Below are positions 45,464-56,964 of a stretch of DNA of 64,000 bases, piece by piece (the first letter of the stretch is position 1; each line of letters begins with the position of its first letter). Source of the DNA: Hyphomonadaceae bacterium. Its GTDB lineage: Bacteria; Pseudomonadota; Alphaproteobacteria; Rhizobiales; Hyphomicrobiaceae. The position numbers and the translations under genes were made by a program. Where the stretch lies: NCBI GenBank assembly GCA_019747815.1, contig JAIEQJ010000045.1:1-64000 (forward strand). The letters are read 5' to 3'. Under the pieces are notes generated by a model. The model saw only the letters and a list, made by a program, of their open reading frames with translations, was not told the origin of the DNA and did not search any database.

Positions 45464-45949
45464 CCTGGCCTCCTTGCATAAGCAAACACACGCCTGCACC
45501 GGCTGGCGGCACGAAGCGGTGATGTCGCAGCGCGCCCCGGACGCGCGAATCACCGGAGGCCCATGCGCTATCTTGCGGAAGTCGGGGCAAAAAACCAAGA
45601 GAGCCAAGTCCACCCCCTCCCTCTTGCTCACCGCAGGACGCCGCTTTTTCGAGAGGGGAAGCGATCTATTCGCCCAACTGCGCCTCTCCGCCAAACTCCT
45701 GTCATGATTGAGTTGTGGGATCATTGAGGGGATGCAGGGCACAGCGGTCGAGGGATCTTCCGCACTTTTTGTGAACCGGCCACCGACAGACGGACCAATC
45801 CGTCGGTGCGCCGCTTAAGGCTTTTCCACGACGGACCGATGCCCCGTCGCCCCAGGCTGAGAGACAGCCTCAGTAACGTTAATGGGCGGTTAACGGATTG
45901 GCGTCATACTGCGGCGATGCCCCGTATCCCCATCGGCGGGAGAGTTGTG
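45464..45949. other. Divergent intergenic region between two transcription units
   Basis: 486 bases separate the oppositely pointing ATPase-unit and CAP-lipoprotein genes. It contains the CtrA-type site listed separately and moderately AT-rich stretches, plausible promoters for both. No convincing gene was found. Confidence 0.5.
45879..45894 (+). promoter_or_regulatory. CtrA-box matching TTAA-N7-TTAAC upstream of the CAP lipoprotein gene
   Basis: The site reads TTAA, seven bases, then TTAAC, a full match to the alphaproteobacterial CtrA consensus, ending 55 bases before the ATG. CtrA control of a cell-envelope gene is plausible. Confidence 0.6.
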
Positions 45950-46588
45950 ATGTACCGCGTACTAGTGCCTGCTGTTCTTTCCCTGGCCCTCGCCGGGTGC
46001 AGCATGGCGAGCTATTCGTTAACCGCTGGCTTTGCCAATTCCGGCCAGCCTGCACCCCGCACGCGCACCCCGGAGACCGGCAGCATCGATCGGCCGGCCA
46101 CGCGCGCCGTCGCCAAGGCCGACGACAAAGCCCCCAAGGGCACGTTCGAGAAGGCGCCGACCGGCGCTCTTTCAGACCGGGACTACAGCGGCACCCGCCT
46201 CGACGCAGAGCGCGCGCGCGACATCGTCAATACCTATCGCAAGACAAAGGGCTTGCGGCCGCTGCAGCTGCAGCCGGCCCTGACCGAGGCCGCCAGGGCG
46301 CATTCGCGTGATCTGGCCAAGTGGGATCGCATCTCGCACTTCGGCTCGGACGGCTCCAATCCCTGGGACCGCGTGAAGCGCGCCGGCTATCCTGCCAAGC
46401 TGGCGGCCGAGAACGTCGGCACCGGCCAGGCCAGTGTCGAGGAAGTGGTGAAGGGCTGGCAGGCGAGCCCGGGGCACAACAAGAACCTGCTGCTGCCCGA
46501 TGCCCAGCACATGGGCATCGCGCTCGTCCAGGACACGAAGACCGAGTTCAAGACCTTCTGGACCCTGGTGATCGGCTCACCGCTCTGA
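45950..46588 (+). CDS. CAP (SCP/PR1)-domain lipoprotein
   Basis: 212 residues starting at ATG 45950. The lipobox LALAGC sits at about residue 17. The mature CAP domain begins RARDIVNTYRKTKGL and includes AHSRDLAKWDRISHFG, the AENVG motif and KGWQASPGHNKNLL, giving the conserved His and Glu residues. These proteins bind sterols or lipids, or act as secreted factors, in unknown ways in bacteria. The preceding CtrA-type site suggests cell-cycle control. It faces a short convergent gene. Confidence 0.88.
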   Translation: MYRVLVPAVLSLALAGCSMASYSLTAGFANSGQPAPRTRTPETGSIDRPATRAVAKADDKAPKGTFEKAPTGALSDRDYSGTRLDAERARDIVNTYRKTKGLRPLQLQPALTEAARAHSRDLAKWDRISHFGSDGSNPWDRVKRAGYPAKLAAENVGTGQASVEEVVKGWQASPGHNKNLLLPDAQHMGIALVQDTKTEFKTFWTLVIGSPL

Positions 46589-46732
46589 GCGGGGTGCGGC
46601 TTCCAGAGCTATGGGTTTTCAGGCTGGCGCTCCGCCCAATCCCCCGCGCGTGCGCCGCCCTGCTTCGAAATGGGACGGGCGTAAACCGGTCATACCGGAA
46701 TGACGCCGCAAAGCGGCACACCAGGTGGCCGG

Positions 46733-46954
46733 TCATTGCTCATGCTCGCGGGCTTCCGCCCTGCGACGGGCGACCTCGGCCACGCCGGCCCATGCCCAGC
46801 TGCGTGCCGGATCCCCCTTGAGACTGTGGAAAGTGGCAAGAAAATCAGCCACATCCGCCGCCCATACGCCATGGCGGCCCTCGAGCACAGAGACCATGGT
46901 TTCGACCTCGCCGAGTGCGGGCGTTACATTGTTGATCTGCGAACCTGTCAGCAT
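46733..46954 (-). CDS. Small conserved hypothetical protein
   Basis: A 73-residue protein from the ATG at 46954, which has AGAGGA close upstream. It is acidic at the centre (LGEVETMVSVLEGRHG) and contains two tryptophans near the C terminus (RSWAWAGVAEVARRR). No motif identifies it. The good ribosome site and lack of a competing gene make it likely real. It is convergent with the CAP lipoprotein gene and followed on the minus strand by an empty 150-base spacer. Confidence 0.55.
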   Translation of the reverse strand: MLTGSQINNVTPALGEVETMVSVLEGRHGVWAADVADFLATFHSLKGDPARSWAWAGVAEVARRRAEAREHEQ

Positions 46955-47098
46955 TGTCGTCCTCTGCGAGCGGATGCATCAGTTAACGCCCTTGCTGAGC
47001 AAGATCGGCGCCAAACTGGGCGCGGCCCGAAGCCTCAGGGTTAATGCAGCGCAGCCATCCGCCGCCTGGTTTGCAGGTGGGACGGCCCCTGTGCCCAC

Positions 47099-48208
47099 CT
47101 AAGGAGCGGTCGCCGAGGTCTTTTCGCCCTTGGGCTTGGCCTTCGCCTTGGCGGCAGCGGCCCCCTTGTCCTGCCCCTGCGGGGCCTCCACACCGGCCTT
47201 GGTCTTGACGGCGGGAGAGCCGTGGTCCGGCTTCTGGGGACCTGCGGCACCAGCCTTTGCGGCGACTGCCTGGGGGCGCTTGCGCTTCGTTCTGGCAAGC
47301 ACCTTCCGCCGGCCCGTCCCACAGGCCCAGGAAACGACCGCATGGCGGATGCTGACGACGCCCTTGGCATCGGCGGCTACCGGCAGATTATCCAGGCTCT
47401 CCATGCCGAACATGGACTTCCAGCCGTGCGCCTGGAAACCATGCTCGAGCAGGTTGGCCGCCCGCGTGCTGCGCTCGCGGCCCGTCACCTCGCCCAGTAC
47501 CACCGCCACCAGCCTGCGCCCGTCCCGGCTGGCGCTGGCGACAATATTGAACCCGCTGTCACAGATGAAGCCGGTCTTGATGCCGTCCGCGCCGTCATAG
47601 TTGTTGAGCAGCGCGTTGTGCGAGCGCAGCCGACGCTTGCCGACGCGCATTTCCACCATCGCCCACATGTTGGCGTAGCCGGAATGGTCCCGCAGCACCG
47701 CCTGGGTCAGCTTGGCCAGGTCCCGCGCCGTCGTGACCTGCTCGGGCGCCGGCAGGCCGTTGGCATTGGCAAACACCGTGCGGGTCATGCCAAGCCGTTG
47801 AGCGGTGGCGTTCATGCGCGCGACAAACGCCTCGTGCGTTCCAGCCACCGCCTCGGCCAGCATCACGGCCACATCATTCGCCGACTTGAGGATGAGAGCC
47901 TGCAGCGCCACTTCCACCGTCATCTCGGCGCCGACCGGCAGCCCCACCTTGCTCGGGGGCTGACTGTGCGCAAGCTCTGAGCAGCCGATCTTGGTCTCCA
48001 GCGTCACCTTGCCTTCCCTGATCGCCTCGAAAACCAGCAGGGCCGTCATGATCTTTGTCAGGGAGGCCGGATGCCATTGATGATCCTGGTCCTCGGCATA
48101 CAGAACCTTGCCGTCTCCAGCATCAAACAGCAGGGCCGGGCCCGCCGCCGCGGGCGAGAGCGCAACCGCCGAAGCCGTGACGATCGACAGCAAGGTCCTT
48201 GCCAGCAT
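47099..48208 (-). CDS. Serine-type D-alanyl-D-alanine carboxypeptidase (DacC/DacF-like)
   Basis: 369 residues from ATG 48208 with AGAGGTGG. A signal peptide precedes the SLTK serine motif, SAND supplies the SxN, and GIKTGF the KTG. These form a PBP5-like penicillin-binding protein that trims pentapeptides in the periplasm. The C-terminal ~80 residues are lysine- and alanine-rich (KAKAKPKGEKTS) and differ from the usual amphipathic membrane anchor. The catalytic core is intact. It is transcribed after the unknown 303-residue gene with about 200 bases between. Confidence 0.92.
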   Translation of the reverse strand: MLARTLLSIVTASAVALSPAAAGPALLFDAGDGKVLYAEDQDHQWHPASLTKIMTALLVFEAIREGKVTLETKIGCSELAHSQPPSKVGLPVGAEMTVEVALQALILKSANDVAVMLAEAVAGTHEAFVARMNATAQRLGMTRTVFANANGLPAPEQVTTARDLAKLTQAVLRDHSGYANMWAMVEMRVGKRRLRSHNALLNNYDGADGIKTGFICDSGFNIVASASRDGRRLVAVVLGEVTGRERSTRAANLLEHGFQAHGWKSMFGMESLDNLPVAADAKGVVSIRHAVVSWACGTGRRKVLARTKRKRPQAVAAKAGAAGPQKPDHGSPAVKTKAGVEAPQGQDKGAAAAKAKAKPKGEKTSATAP

Positions 48209-48411
48209 GTGCCACCTCTGAGGATTACCGCGGCCCGCCTGCAACTCCCGCGTTTATGCGGCGATTTTGCGATCCTGGCTAGCCGCGAGCCGGGCCCCGT
48301 CACCGGTTTGTCGCAGTCTATGAACGAAAAAATGCGTCGCAGACGGCACGACCGCGTCCGGCGGCTGCGGCACCCCAACGTACAGTGGTGCATCGAGGTT
48401 CAGCGAACACC

Positions 48412-49323
48412 TCAGCTCTGGCGGACGATGTATTCCCCGCCGCAGACCGCGAGCGCATTCGCATGGCTCTTCATCAACCGGTGCAGGTTGGTGAGGAACC
48501 GGGCCGTTTCCTCCTCGTCGAGCGGCGCGGGCGCGCCGACGGGGCGGCGCGGATCGAGCCGGCCGATGACCGCGGGCTCGAACACGAGAGCGACCGTCAG
48601 GTGAAAATGGCCGATCACAGGCTGTACCGGTTTCGGTTCCGGCATCAGCAACAGGCGGGCGCCGTCAACGGTGGGCTCGAACGGCGAGGGAAACCAACGC
48701 ACGGCCTCCGAGAACGGCACGTCCCAGATGCGCTTGCCCGTCATCGACGTGTCACGGGCAAACAACGCATAGACCTTGGGGCCCTGCGCCAGCCGCTCAG
48801 GCGGCAGGCCTTCCACCGCAAACAGCCCCTTGTGCCGCCCAATCTCGAACACGGGGGGCCCTTCGGAGGCCGATGTCGCACCCTCGAAGTATCGCCCTGT
48901 GCCCACGGGCTCGATGGCGAGCCGCGGCCCCGGCACGCCGCGTGCGGGCGCAAATTCAGACAGCAGGGCGCGATGGCTCCGGTCCATGGCATCCGGCTCG
49001 ATCACCTTGGTGGCCATGACGAGCAGGCGCGCGAATTCGAGCACCGGCAGCTCGAAATCACTGCCCCGGAACACGTGCGCGGGAGGATCGCTCTGCTTGT
49101 TGGCCGAACGCACCATGGCGATGCGCTTGTTGACGGCCTCCGCCAGCTCGGCGGCTACCTCCGGATCGCAGCCCGAGTCGCCCCGCAGCAGCTTGGAGAA
49201 GCGCGACGGGCCATCGTCCGGCCCCCAGATCCGCGTGCCGATTTCGGCGTTCGACTGCGGCGGCCGCAGCAGTTCGCGGAAGACCAGCCATTTGAGGTAC
49301 AGACTGGGGAGGGCGGCAGCCAT
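48412..49323 (-). CDS. Unknown protein with helix-turn-helix-like N terminus
   Basis: 303 residues from ATG 49323 with AGGTGA upstream. Residues ~25-70 (IGTRIWGPDDGPSRFSKLLRG, then PEVAAELAEAVNKRI) look like a Cro-type helix-turn-helix. The remainder is mixed alpha/beta with no recognised enzyme motif. It is the third gene in the run with the caspase-like protease, 167 bases after it. A regulator or substrate of that protease is possible. Function unknown. Confidence 0.6.
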   Translation of the reverse strand: MAAALPSLYLKWLVFRELLRPPQSNAEIGTRIWGPDDGPSRFSKLLRGDSGCDPEVAAELAEAVNKRIAMVRSANKQSDPPAHVFRGSDFELPVLEFARLLVMATKVIEPDAMDRSHRALLSEFAPARGVPGPRLAIEPVGTGRYFEGATSASEGPPVFEIGRHKGLFAVEGLPPERLAQGPKVYALFARDTSMTGKRIWDVPFSEAVRWFPSPFEPTVDGARLLLMPEPKPVQPVIGHFHLTVALVFEPAVIGRLDPRRPVGAPAPLDEEETARFLTNLHRLMKSHANALAVCGGEYIVRQS

Positions 49324-49490
49324 GTGTCACCTCGCTCAAGCATCGTTTGATCATGGCAGGTGCGCGGCCGAGGCGCCATCGCGACCAGTGCACAGGATTA
49401 TCGAGCCCCTATCGCGGACGGCATTGCCGAACATTGGAAAGTCTTGGCCTGCGTTGAGGCTCAGCTACCAACGGAAGGCAACAGACGCGT

Positions 49491-50744
49491 TCAAGACCCG
49501 GAGAACACGACTTCCGGCGTCCTACACAAGTCGAGCCCGTTCTTGGTCTCCGGCGGCCCGTCGCTGTAGACGACTTGCACGTTGAAGCGACAGCCGACGG
49601 CGTCCTTGAGCTGAATGCGCATGCCCAGACCCACCGGCAGCGTGCCGCGGCCGAGACGATCCATGCCCTGCGGGCCATCCTGGAACACATAGACCCGCTC
49701 GATGCGCAAACGGCTGTTGTTGACGATGACGACACTCGTCGCGCCCGGTCCCGACGGCCATTGCCGCCACGCCACGACACCGATCAGCGCAACAAGCACG
49801 AGGGCGGCCGCGCCCGTGGCGAGCCGCACCCACATGCGGTCGAAGAGCCTCCCCGCGCCGGGCTCAGGCTGCACGCCCGCCGCCGCGAACCTCTGCACCG
49901 GCGCTTGAAGCCCCGCAGGACGCGGCGAGATACCCTCCCTGCGCGGTACCGCCGGCGCCGGCTGCTTGTGCACCTCCTCCACGTCGACCACCACAGCCGC
50001 GTCACCCCGCAGCACGATCGGCGTCACCGCCCCCTGCACGAAGAGGCTCGGCTGCTGCGTGCCGCCAGTCGCCGCCTCCACATCGCGCGCCACCATGAAG
50101 AAGATCTCATCGAGGCGGCGGCCGGGCTCGAGGAGACGCTTGCTCAGCGCAGCGGCAAACGGGCTGTGCCCGCCGGCGCCATCCTCTGCGACCTGATCGG
50201 CGGCGGTCGCGAACGCAACGATGGTACCGGACGGCACACGGCGCATGGAGGCGAGCCCGCGCAGCGGTCCACCCGATCGGTCGGGGATGCGATTGTCGCG
50301 GCAGGCATCCAGCGCAACGACCGACGCCTCCGCATGCTGGCCGCGGTCGATCTCGTCGATCACCAGGTCGACGGGCACTGCACCGCTGCGCAGGTAGCGC
50401 ACGTCCGGCAAATCGGCATCGACCGGCAGAATGAAGTTGACGCCCTCGTGCTGAATGCCGTGGCCGGCGAAATAGAAGAAGCCGAAAGCACCAGCGCCGG
50501 CATGCTCCATGCGCTCCCCGAGGCGCACGATGGCCGTCTCGAGCGCCGCCTTGCCCGCATCGACAAGAACCTCGGTCGCAAAGCCGATCGCATCGAGCGC
50601 CGACGCGATCAGGCGCGCGTCGTTGCGGGCATTGGGAAGACGGGCATGGGGATAATCACCGTTGCCGACGACAAGGGCGACCCGTTTGCTCGGCGGCCTC
50701 CCGTCCTTGGAGCGGTCCTCCTGCTCGAAGAAGCGCGCCGCCAT
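49491..50744 (-). CDS. Caspase-like (metacaspase, C14) protease with membrane helix and C-terminal repeat domain
   Basis: 417 residues from ATG 50744 (a TTG at 50762 adds six). The N-terminal domain begins RVALVVGNGDYPH. Catalytic His is in FAGHG (about 95) and catalytic Cys in DACRD (about 148), so the dyad is complete. A proline-rich linker leads to a transmembrane helix (about 309-326). The C-terminal ~80 residues match the repeat in the adjacent secreted protein: N-SRLRIERVYV, MDRLGRGTLPVG, C-FNVQVVYSD, LDLCRTP. Topology implies a cytosolic protease with a periplasmic sensor. Confidence 0.85.
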   Translation of the reverse strand: MAARFFEQEDRSKDGRPPSKRVALVVGNGDYPHARLPNARNDARLIASALDAIGFATEVLVDAGKAALETAIVRLGERMEHAGAGAFGFFYFAGHGIQHEGVNFILPVDADLPDVRYLRSGAVPVDLVIDEIDRGQHAEASVVALDACRDNRIPDRSGGPLRGLASMRRVPSGTIVAFATAADQVAEDGAGGHSPFAAALSKRLLEPGRRLDEIFFMVARDVEAATGGTQQPSLFVQGAVTPIVLRGDAAVVVDVEEVHKQPAPAVPRREGISPRPAGLQAPVQRFAAAGVQPEPGAGRLFDRMWVRLATGAAALVLVALIGVVAWRQWPSGPGATSVVIVNNSRLRIERVYVFQDGPQGMDRLGRGTLPVGLGMRIQLKDAVGCRFNVQVVYSDGPPETKNGLDLCRTPEVVFSGS

Positions 50745-50840
50745 CGCACCGGCCCAAATCAAAGAGAATAATTCCGATGATAGGCGAGGGGCCGTTCCCC
50801 GACAAGCCGACGGCCGGCCCGAACAGTTAATGGACGCCGG

Positions 50841-51854
50841 TCAAGGTCTGCTCGGCACACCCTGTGCGCCGCCTTGCGGATTGGGCGCGCTGGCAGGATT
50901 GCGCATCGTCACGCTGGGCTCATGCACGGCGCACAGATCGACACTTTGCGACTCTTCCCGACGGTCCCTGTAGACCGCCACGGCCGTCACCGCGCACGTT
51001 GACAGGTCGGACACATCGATGCGCTTCGAGTCTCCCGGATGCAGGATTTCGTTGTTGCGCAAGCGATCCCGCGCGGCGGCCCGCTCATTCCTGGAATACA
51101 CGTAGATCCAATGGACCTCGAAGCCGCTTTGGTTGGCCACAATGATCGCGTTCGTCCGCTCCAGACGCATGTTGGCGGGCAGCTCATTGAGAACCGTCGT
51201 CCGCCGGAACACGATGTTGCTGTCGTCGCACAAATTGGCCGACGCTATGGGCTCGACCACATTGTCCTCGTAGAATGCGTACAGTCGATACAAGCACCCT
51301 CTGTTGTCGTTGAGCGGCACGTTAATGGGCTGGCCGGGTGCGAGCGTCTGCTTGCCGAGACGATCAGGCCCCCACATGCGGTCTCCGGCCGGCGACATGC
51401 GGATCACGTTGATCGTCTTCGAGGAGCGATTGGTGATGCCGACCTCGGACGCCGGCGGCGCATTGTAGGTGGCCTGGTTGGCGATCGGCTGCGCAATCTT
51501 CGCGGCAAACAGGTATTCGCTGTTCCGGCACAAATCGATCACGCCGAAGCGCTCGAAGCGATTATCCCTGTAAACGACGCGAATGGAATAGAGGCAGCCC
51601 TCTTGCCGCTCCGGCATCACTCTGCGCTGTTGGCCGGGCGCCACCGGGGCAGCCAGGAGATTGCTCCCCCAGGAGCTCATCACTTTGCTCGCCAGGCGCA
51701 CATCGGTTATGTCGGCCGAGGCGCGGTTGACGACATCGAGTGCGGCCGATACGGCCGGCGTCGACTGCGCCGAGGCCGCGGACGCACAGGCGAGGCCCAG
51801 GAATCCGCCGCAGAGGGATCCCCTCAAGAGGTGCCGCCGCGCCCCACGGGACAT
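50841..51854 (-). CDS. Secreted protein of three tandem repeat domains (shared with the caspase-like protein)
   Basis: 337 residues from ATG 51854 with GGGAG upstream. A signal sequence (about 1-30, GFLGLACASAASAQ) is followed by three ~80-residue repeats at 36-117, 137-215 and 236-312. Each has N-S (NRASADITDV, NRSSKTINVI, NQSGFEVHWI), a PG turn, a single Cys in the third strand region (GCLYS, GCLYR, TCAVT) and a DLC or NLC near the end. The pairs could form disulfides. Role probably sensing or binding at the cell surface. No name is known to me. Confidence 0.7.
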   Translation of the reverse strand: MSRGARRHLLRGSLCGGFLGLACASAASAQSTPAVSAALDVVNRASADITDVRLASKVMSSWGSNLLAAPVAPGQQRRVMPERQEGCLYSIRVVYRDNRFERFGVIDLCRNSEYLFAAKIAQPIANQATYNAPPASEVGITNRSSKTINVIRMSPAGDRMWGPDRLGKQTLAPGQPINVPLNDNRGCLYRLYAFYEDNVVEPIASANLCDDSNIVFRRTTVLNELPANMRLERTNAIIVANQSGFEVHWIYVYSRNERAAARDRLRNNEILHPGDSKRIDVSDLSTCAVTAVAVYRDRREESQSVDLCAVHEPSVTMRNPASAPNPQGGAQGVPSRP

Positions 51855-52254
51855 GTTAAACTCCCGTCCTGCCCGCCGATATGGCCGCATCGATCACCAA
51901 GTCATGCCACGCCGCCCTTGCTTTTCCAATCTACGGGGTGACCGCCGCTGTGCGCGGCCCTCGGCCGTGCCGCCCGGCTTGCAGGCTGGACATTCGTTCC
52001 CCGAAGCGCCGACCCAAGGGCATGGGCGTGCCAAGCAAGGGCGCCGAGCAGGGCCAGAATGGCCGTACCCGACGCAACCTGCGACAAGGCACCAGAATGG
52101 CCTTCCGGCGGGCCGGCGTGGTAGGCAACGGGCCGTCCCAGTCCTGATGAACACGTAGCCACCCGATCCCGTCTTCCCCGACAACCGACCCAGGTCCCGA
52201 CCCGGCGCATCACGCGGGCCACAGGCGCACCAACGCGCCGTCTGGAGGAGCATC
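51855..52254. other. Intergenic region between the secreted repeat protein and fpr
   Basis: Some 400 bases of divergent spacer. I see no gene with family motifs. It probably carries the promoters for both sides; nothing more specific was recognised. Confidence 0.5.
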
Positions 52255-53028
52255 ATGAGCGCTTTCACGACCGAAACCGTGCTGGCCGTCCGCCACTGGA
52301 CGGATAGCCTCTTCAGCTTCACGACGACCAGGTCCAAGTCCTTCCGCTTTGCCAACGGCCAGTTCACGATGCTGGGGCTCGAGGACGAGTGCCGACCGCT
52401 GGTGCGCGCCTACTCGATGGCGAGCCCCAACTACGACGATTCATTGGAATTCTTCTCGATCAAGGTGCCGGACGGTCCGCTGACATCGCGCTTGCAGCAT
52501 ATCAAGGTGGACGACCCGGTGCTCGTGGGGCGGAAGCCGACGGGAACCCTGGTGATCGACAATCTGCTGCCGGGGCACACGCTCTACCTCTTGAGCACGG
52601 GTACCGGTCTTGCTCCCTTCCTGAGCATCATCCGCGACCCGGACACCTACGAGCGCTACGAGACCGTCGTGCTGGTGCATGGCTGCCGGCAGGTCGCCGA
52701 GCTCGCCTATGGCGAGCGCATCACACGGGACTGGCCGAACGACGCGTTCGTGGGCGAAAACATCAGCCGGCAGCTCATCTACTATCCGACCGTGACGCGC
52801 GAGCCGTTCCGCAACCGGGGCCGCATCGACGACCTCATCACCTCGGGCCGGCTGTTCAAGGATATCGACCGCGAGCCCCTCGATGCCGAGCATGACCGGG
52901 CCATGCTCTGCGGCAGCCCAGACATGCTGGCGAGCCTGCGCACGGTCCTGCAGGATCGCGGCTTCGTGGAGGGTTCCAGCCACACCCCCGGCACCTTCGT
53001 CGTCGAAAAGGCTTTCGTCGAGCGGTAG
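52255..53028 (+). CDS. fpr: Ferredoxin-NADP reductase
   Basis: 257 residues, ATG preceded by GGAGGAGC. The FAD segment RAYSMASPNYDD is followed by FFSIKVPDGPLTSRL, then the NADP motif GTGLAPFLSII and VHGCR, and CGSPDMLA near the end. It is the bacterial-type FPR, transferring electrons between NADPH and ferredoxin or flavodoxin in the cytosol, and may supply IspG or stress defence. Terminates tail to tail with sucD. Confidence 0.93.
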   Translation: MSAFTTETVLAVRHWTDSLFSFTTTRSKSFRFANGQFTMLGLEDECRPLVRAYSMASPNYDDSLEFFSIKVPDGPLTSRLQHIKVDDPVLVGRKPTGTLVIDNLLPGHTLYLLSTGTGLAPFLSIIRDPDTYERYETVVLVHGCRQVAELAYGERITRDWPNDAFVGENISRQLIYYPTVTREPFRNRGRIDDLITSGRLFKDIDREPLDAEHDRAMLCGSPDMLASLRTVLQDRGFVEGSSHTPGTFVVEKAFVER

Positions 53029-53037
53029 TGGCTGGCG

Positions 53038-53057
53038 CTGGCGGCCGAGGCCGCCAG
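53038..53057. terminator. Hairpin between convergent fpr and sucD
   Basis: CTGGCGGCC and GGCCGCCAG form a perfect 9-bp stem with a two-base loop, in the 40-base convergent spacer. It may stop both transcripts; there is no T-run. Confidence 0.4.
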
Positions 53058-53068
53058 ACGCGATTGCT

Positions 53069-53974
<906 letters not shown>

Positions 53975-53976
53975 GA

Positions 53977-55176
53977 TCAGGCTGCCTTCTTCACTTCGTC
54001 GGTGATCTTCTTGGCGGCGTCGGCGAGATTGTCGGCCGGCACGATCTTCAGGCCGGACTTGGCCAGGATCTCCTTGCCGAGCTCCACATTGGTGCCTTCG
54101 AGGCGCACCACCAGCGGCACCTTGATGGCCATCTCGCGCGCCGCGGCGACCACGCCCTCCGCGATGATGTCGCAACGCATGATGCCGCCGAAGATGTTGA
54201 CCAGGATGCCCTTCACGTTCGGATCGGACAGGATGATCTTGAAGGCTGCCGCCACCTTCTCCTTGCTGGCACCACCGCCCACGTCGAGGAAGTTGGCGGG
54301 CTCCATGCCATAGAGCTTGATGATGTCCATGGTGGCCATGGCGAGACCGGCACCGTTCACCATGCAGCCGATCTGGCCGTCGAGCTTGACGTAGTTGAGA
54401 TCGTACTTGGAGGCCTCGACCTCGGCTGGATCCTCCTCCTCGACGTCGCGCAGCGCAGCCAAGTCCTTGTGGCGGAACAGCGCGTTGTCCTCGAAGTTGA
54501 TCTTGGCATCGAGGCACACCACCTTGCCGGCCTTCGTCACCACCAGCGGGTTCACCTCCAGCAGCGCCATATCCTTCTCGACGAAGGCGCGATAGAGGGC
54601 CTCGATCAGCTTCACGCACTGGTCGATCTGGTCGCCCTCGAGCTTCAGGGCGGAGGCGATCTTGCGGCCGTGGAACTGCGAATAGCCCGACGCTGGGTCG
54701 ATCGAGAGCGTGACGATCTTCTCGGGCGTGTCGTGCGCCACCTTCTCGATGTCCATGCCGCCTTCGGTGGAGGCGATGAAGGAGATGCGCGAGGTGGCGC
54801 GATCGACCAGCGCGGAGAGATAGAGCTCACGGGCGATCGCCGTGCCGTCCTCGACGAACAGCCGCTTCACCACGCGACCGGCAGGCCCGGTCTGGATCGT
54901 GACCAGGGTCTTGCCCAGCATCTGCTCGGCAAACGTCCTCACTTCGTCGATCGACTTGGCGAGGCGCACGCCGCCCTTGTCGCCAGCCTCCGCCTCCTTG
55001 AACTTGCCCTTGCCGCGACCGCCGGCGTGGATCTGCGACTTGACCACCCAGACGGGCCCGGGCAGCGCCTGCGCGGCCTTCACCGCCTCATCGACCGTGA
55101 AGGCGGGCGCACCCTGCGCCAGCGGCACCCCATACTGCCGGAGCAGCTCCTTGGCCTGGTATTCGTGAACGTTCAT
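53977..55176 (-). CDS. sucC: Succinyl-CoA synthetase beta subunit
   Basis: 399 residues of the ATP-grasp type; [18 protein letters not shown] at the start and [15 protein letters not shown] at the nucleotide-binding region are diagnostic. The C-terminal CoA-ligase domain includes [14 protein letters not shown]. It precedes sucD. The mdh-RidA pair lies upstream on the same strand with a spacer of 229 bases holding a tandem repeat. Confidence 0.97.
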   Translation of the reverse strand: MNVHEYQAKELLRQYGVPLAQGAPAFTVDEAVKAAQALPGPVWVVKSQIHAGGRGKGKFKEAEAGDKGGVRLAKSIDEVRTFAEQMLGKTLVTIQTGPAGRVVKRLFVEDGTAIARELYLSALVDRATSRISFIASTEGGMDIEKVAHDTPEKIVTLSIDPASGYSQFHGRKIASALKLEGDQIDQCVKLIEALYRAFVEKDMALLEVNPLVVTKAGKVVCLDAKINFEDNALFRHKDLAALRDVEEEDPAEVEASKYDLNYVKLDGQIGCMVNGAGLAMATMDIIKLYGMEPANFLDVGGGASKEKVAAAFKIILSDPNVKGILVNIFGGIMRCDIIAEGVVAAAREMAIKVPLVVRLEGTNVELGKEILAKSGLKIVPADNLADAAKKITDEVKKAA

Positions 55177-55336
55177 GAGGGCCCCTTCGCTCGAGAATTC
55201 AGCGGTGTCTGTGCCGGCACACCTTGCCCAGCCCTATTCAGAGCTTGGTATACCGTATGCCAGACGGCCAGTTCTTGCTAGTGCATTATTTCGGCGGTGC
55301 AAGATCGCAATCTTGCACCGCAGCATACACTCATTC

Positions 55337-55382
55337 AATTCAGACTTTGGCAAATTCAGACTTGGGCAATTCAGACTTGGGC
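55337..55382. repeat. 15-bp tandem repeat, three copies
   Basis: AATTCAGACTTTGGCA is followed by two copies of AATTCAGACTTGGGC in the spacer between RidA and sucC. The first copy has one extra base and a substitution. Recent slippage or binding-site array is possible. Confidence 0.7.
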
Positions 55383-55405
55383 CTGGGCCGACGTGGCGCC
55401 TCAGA

Positions 55406-56856
<1,451 letters not shown>

Positions 56857-56964
56857 TTAACCCGAAACCGGCGCCCATTTCAAGAACAACAGGGGTGCGG
56901 CACCGCAACCATCCTCGCAGGGCTGGAGTTCTAGGGCGGGCAGCAAATATGCTAGCGGCACGCC

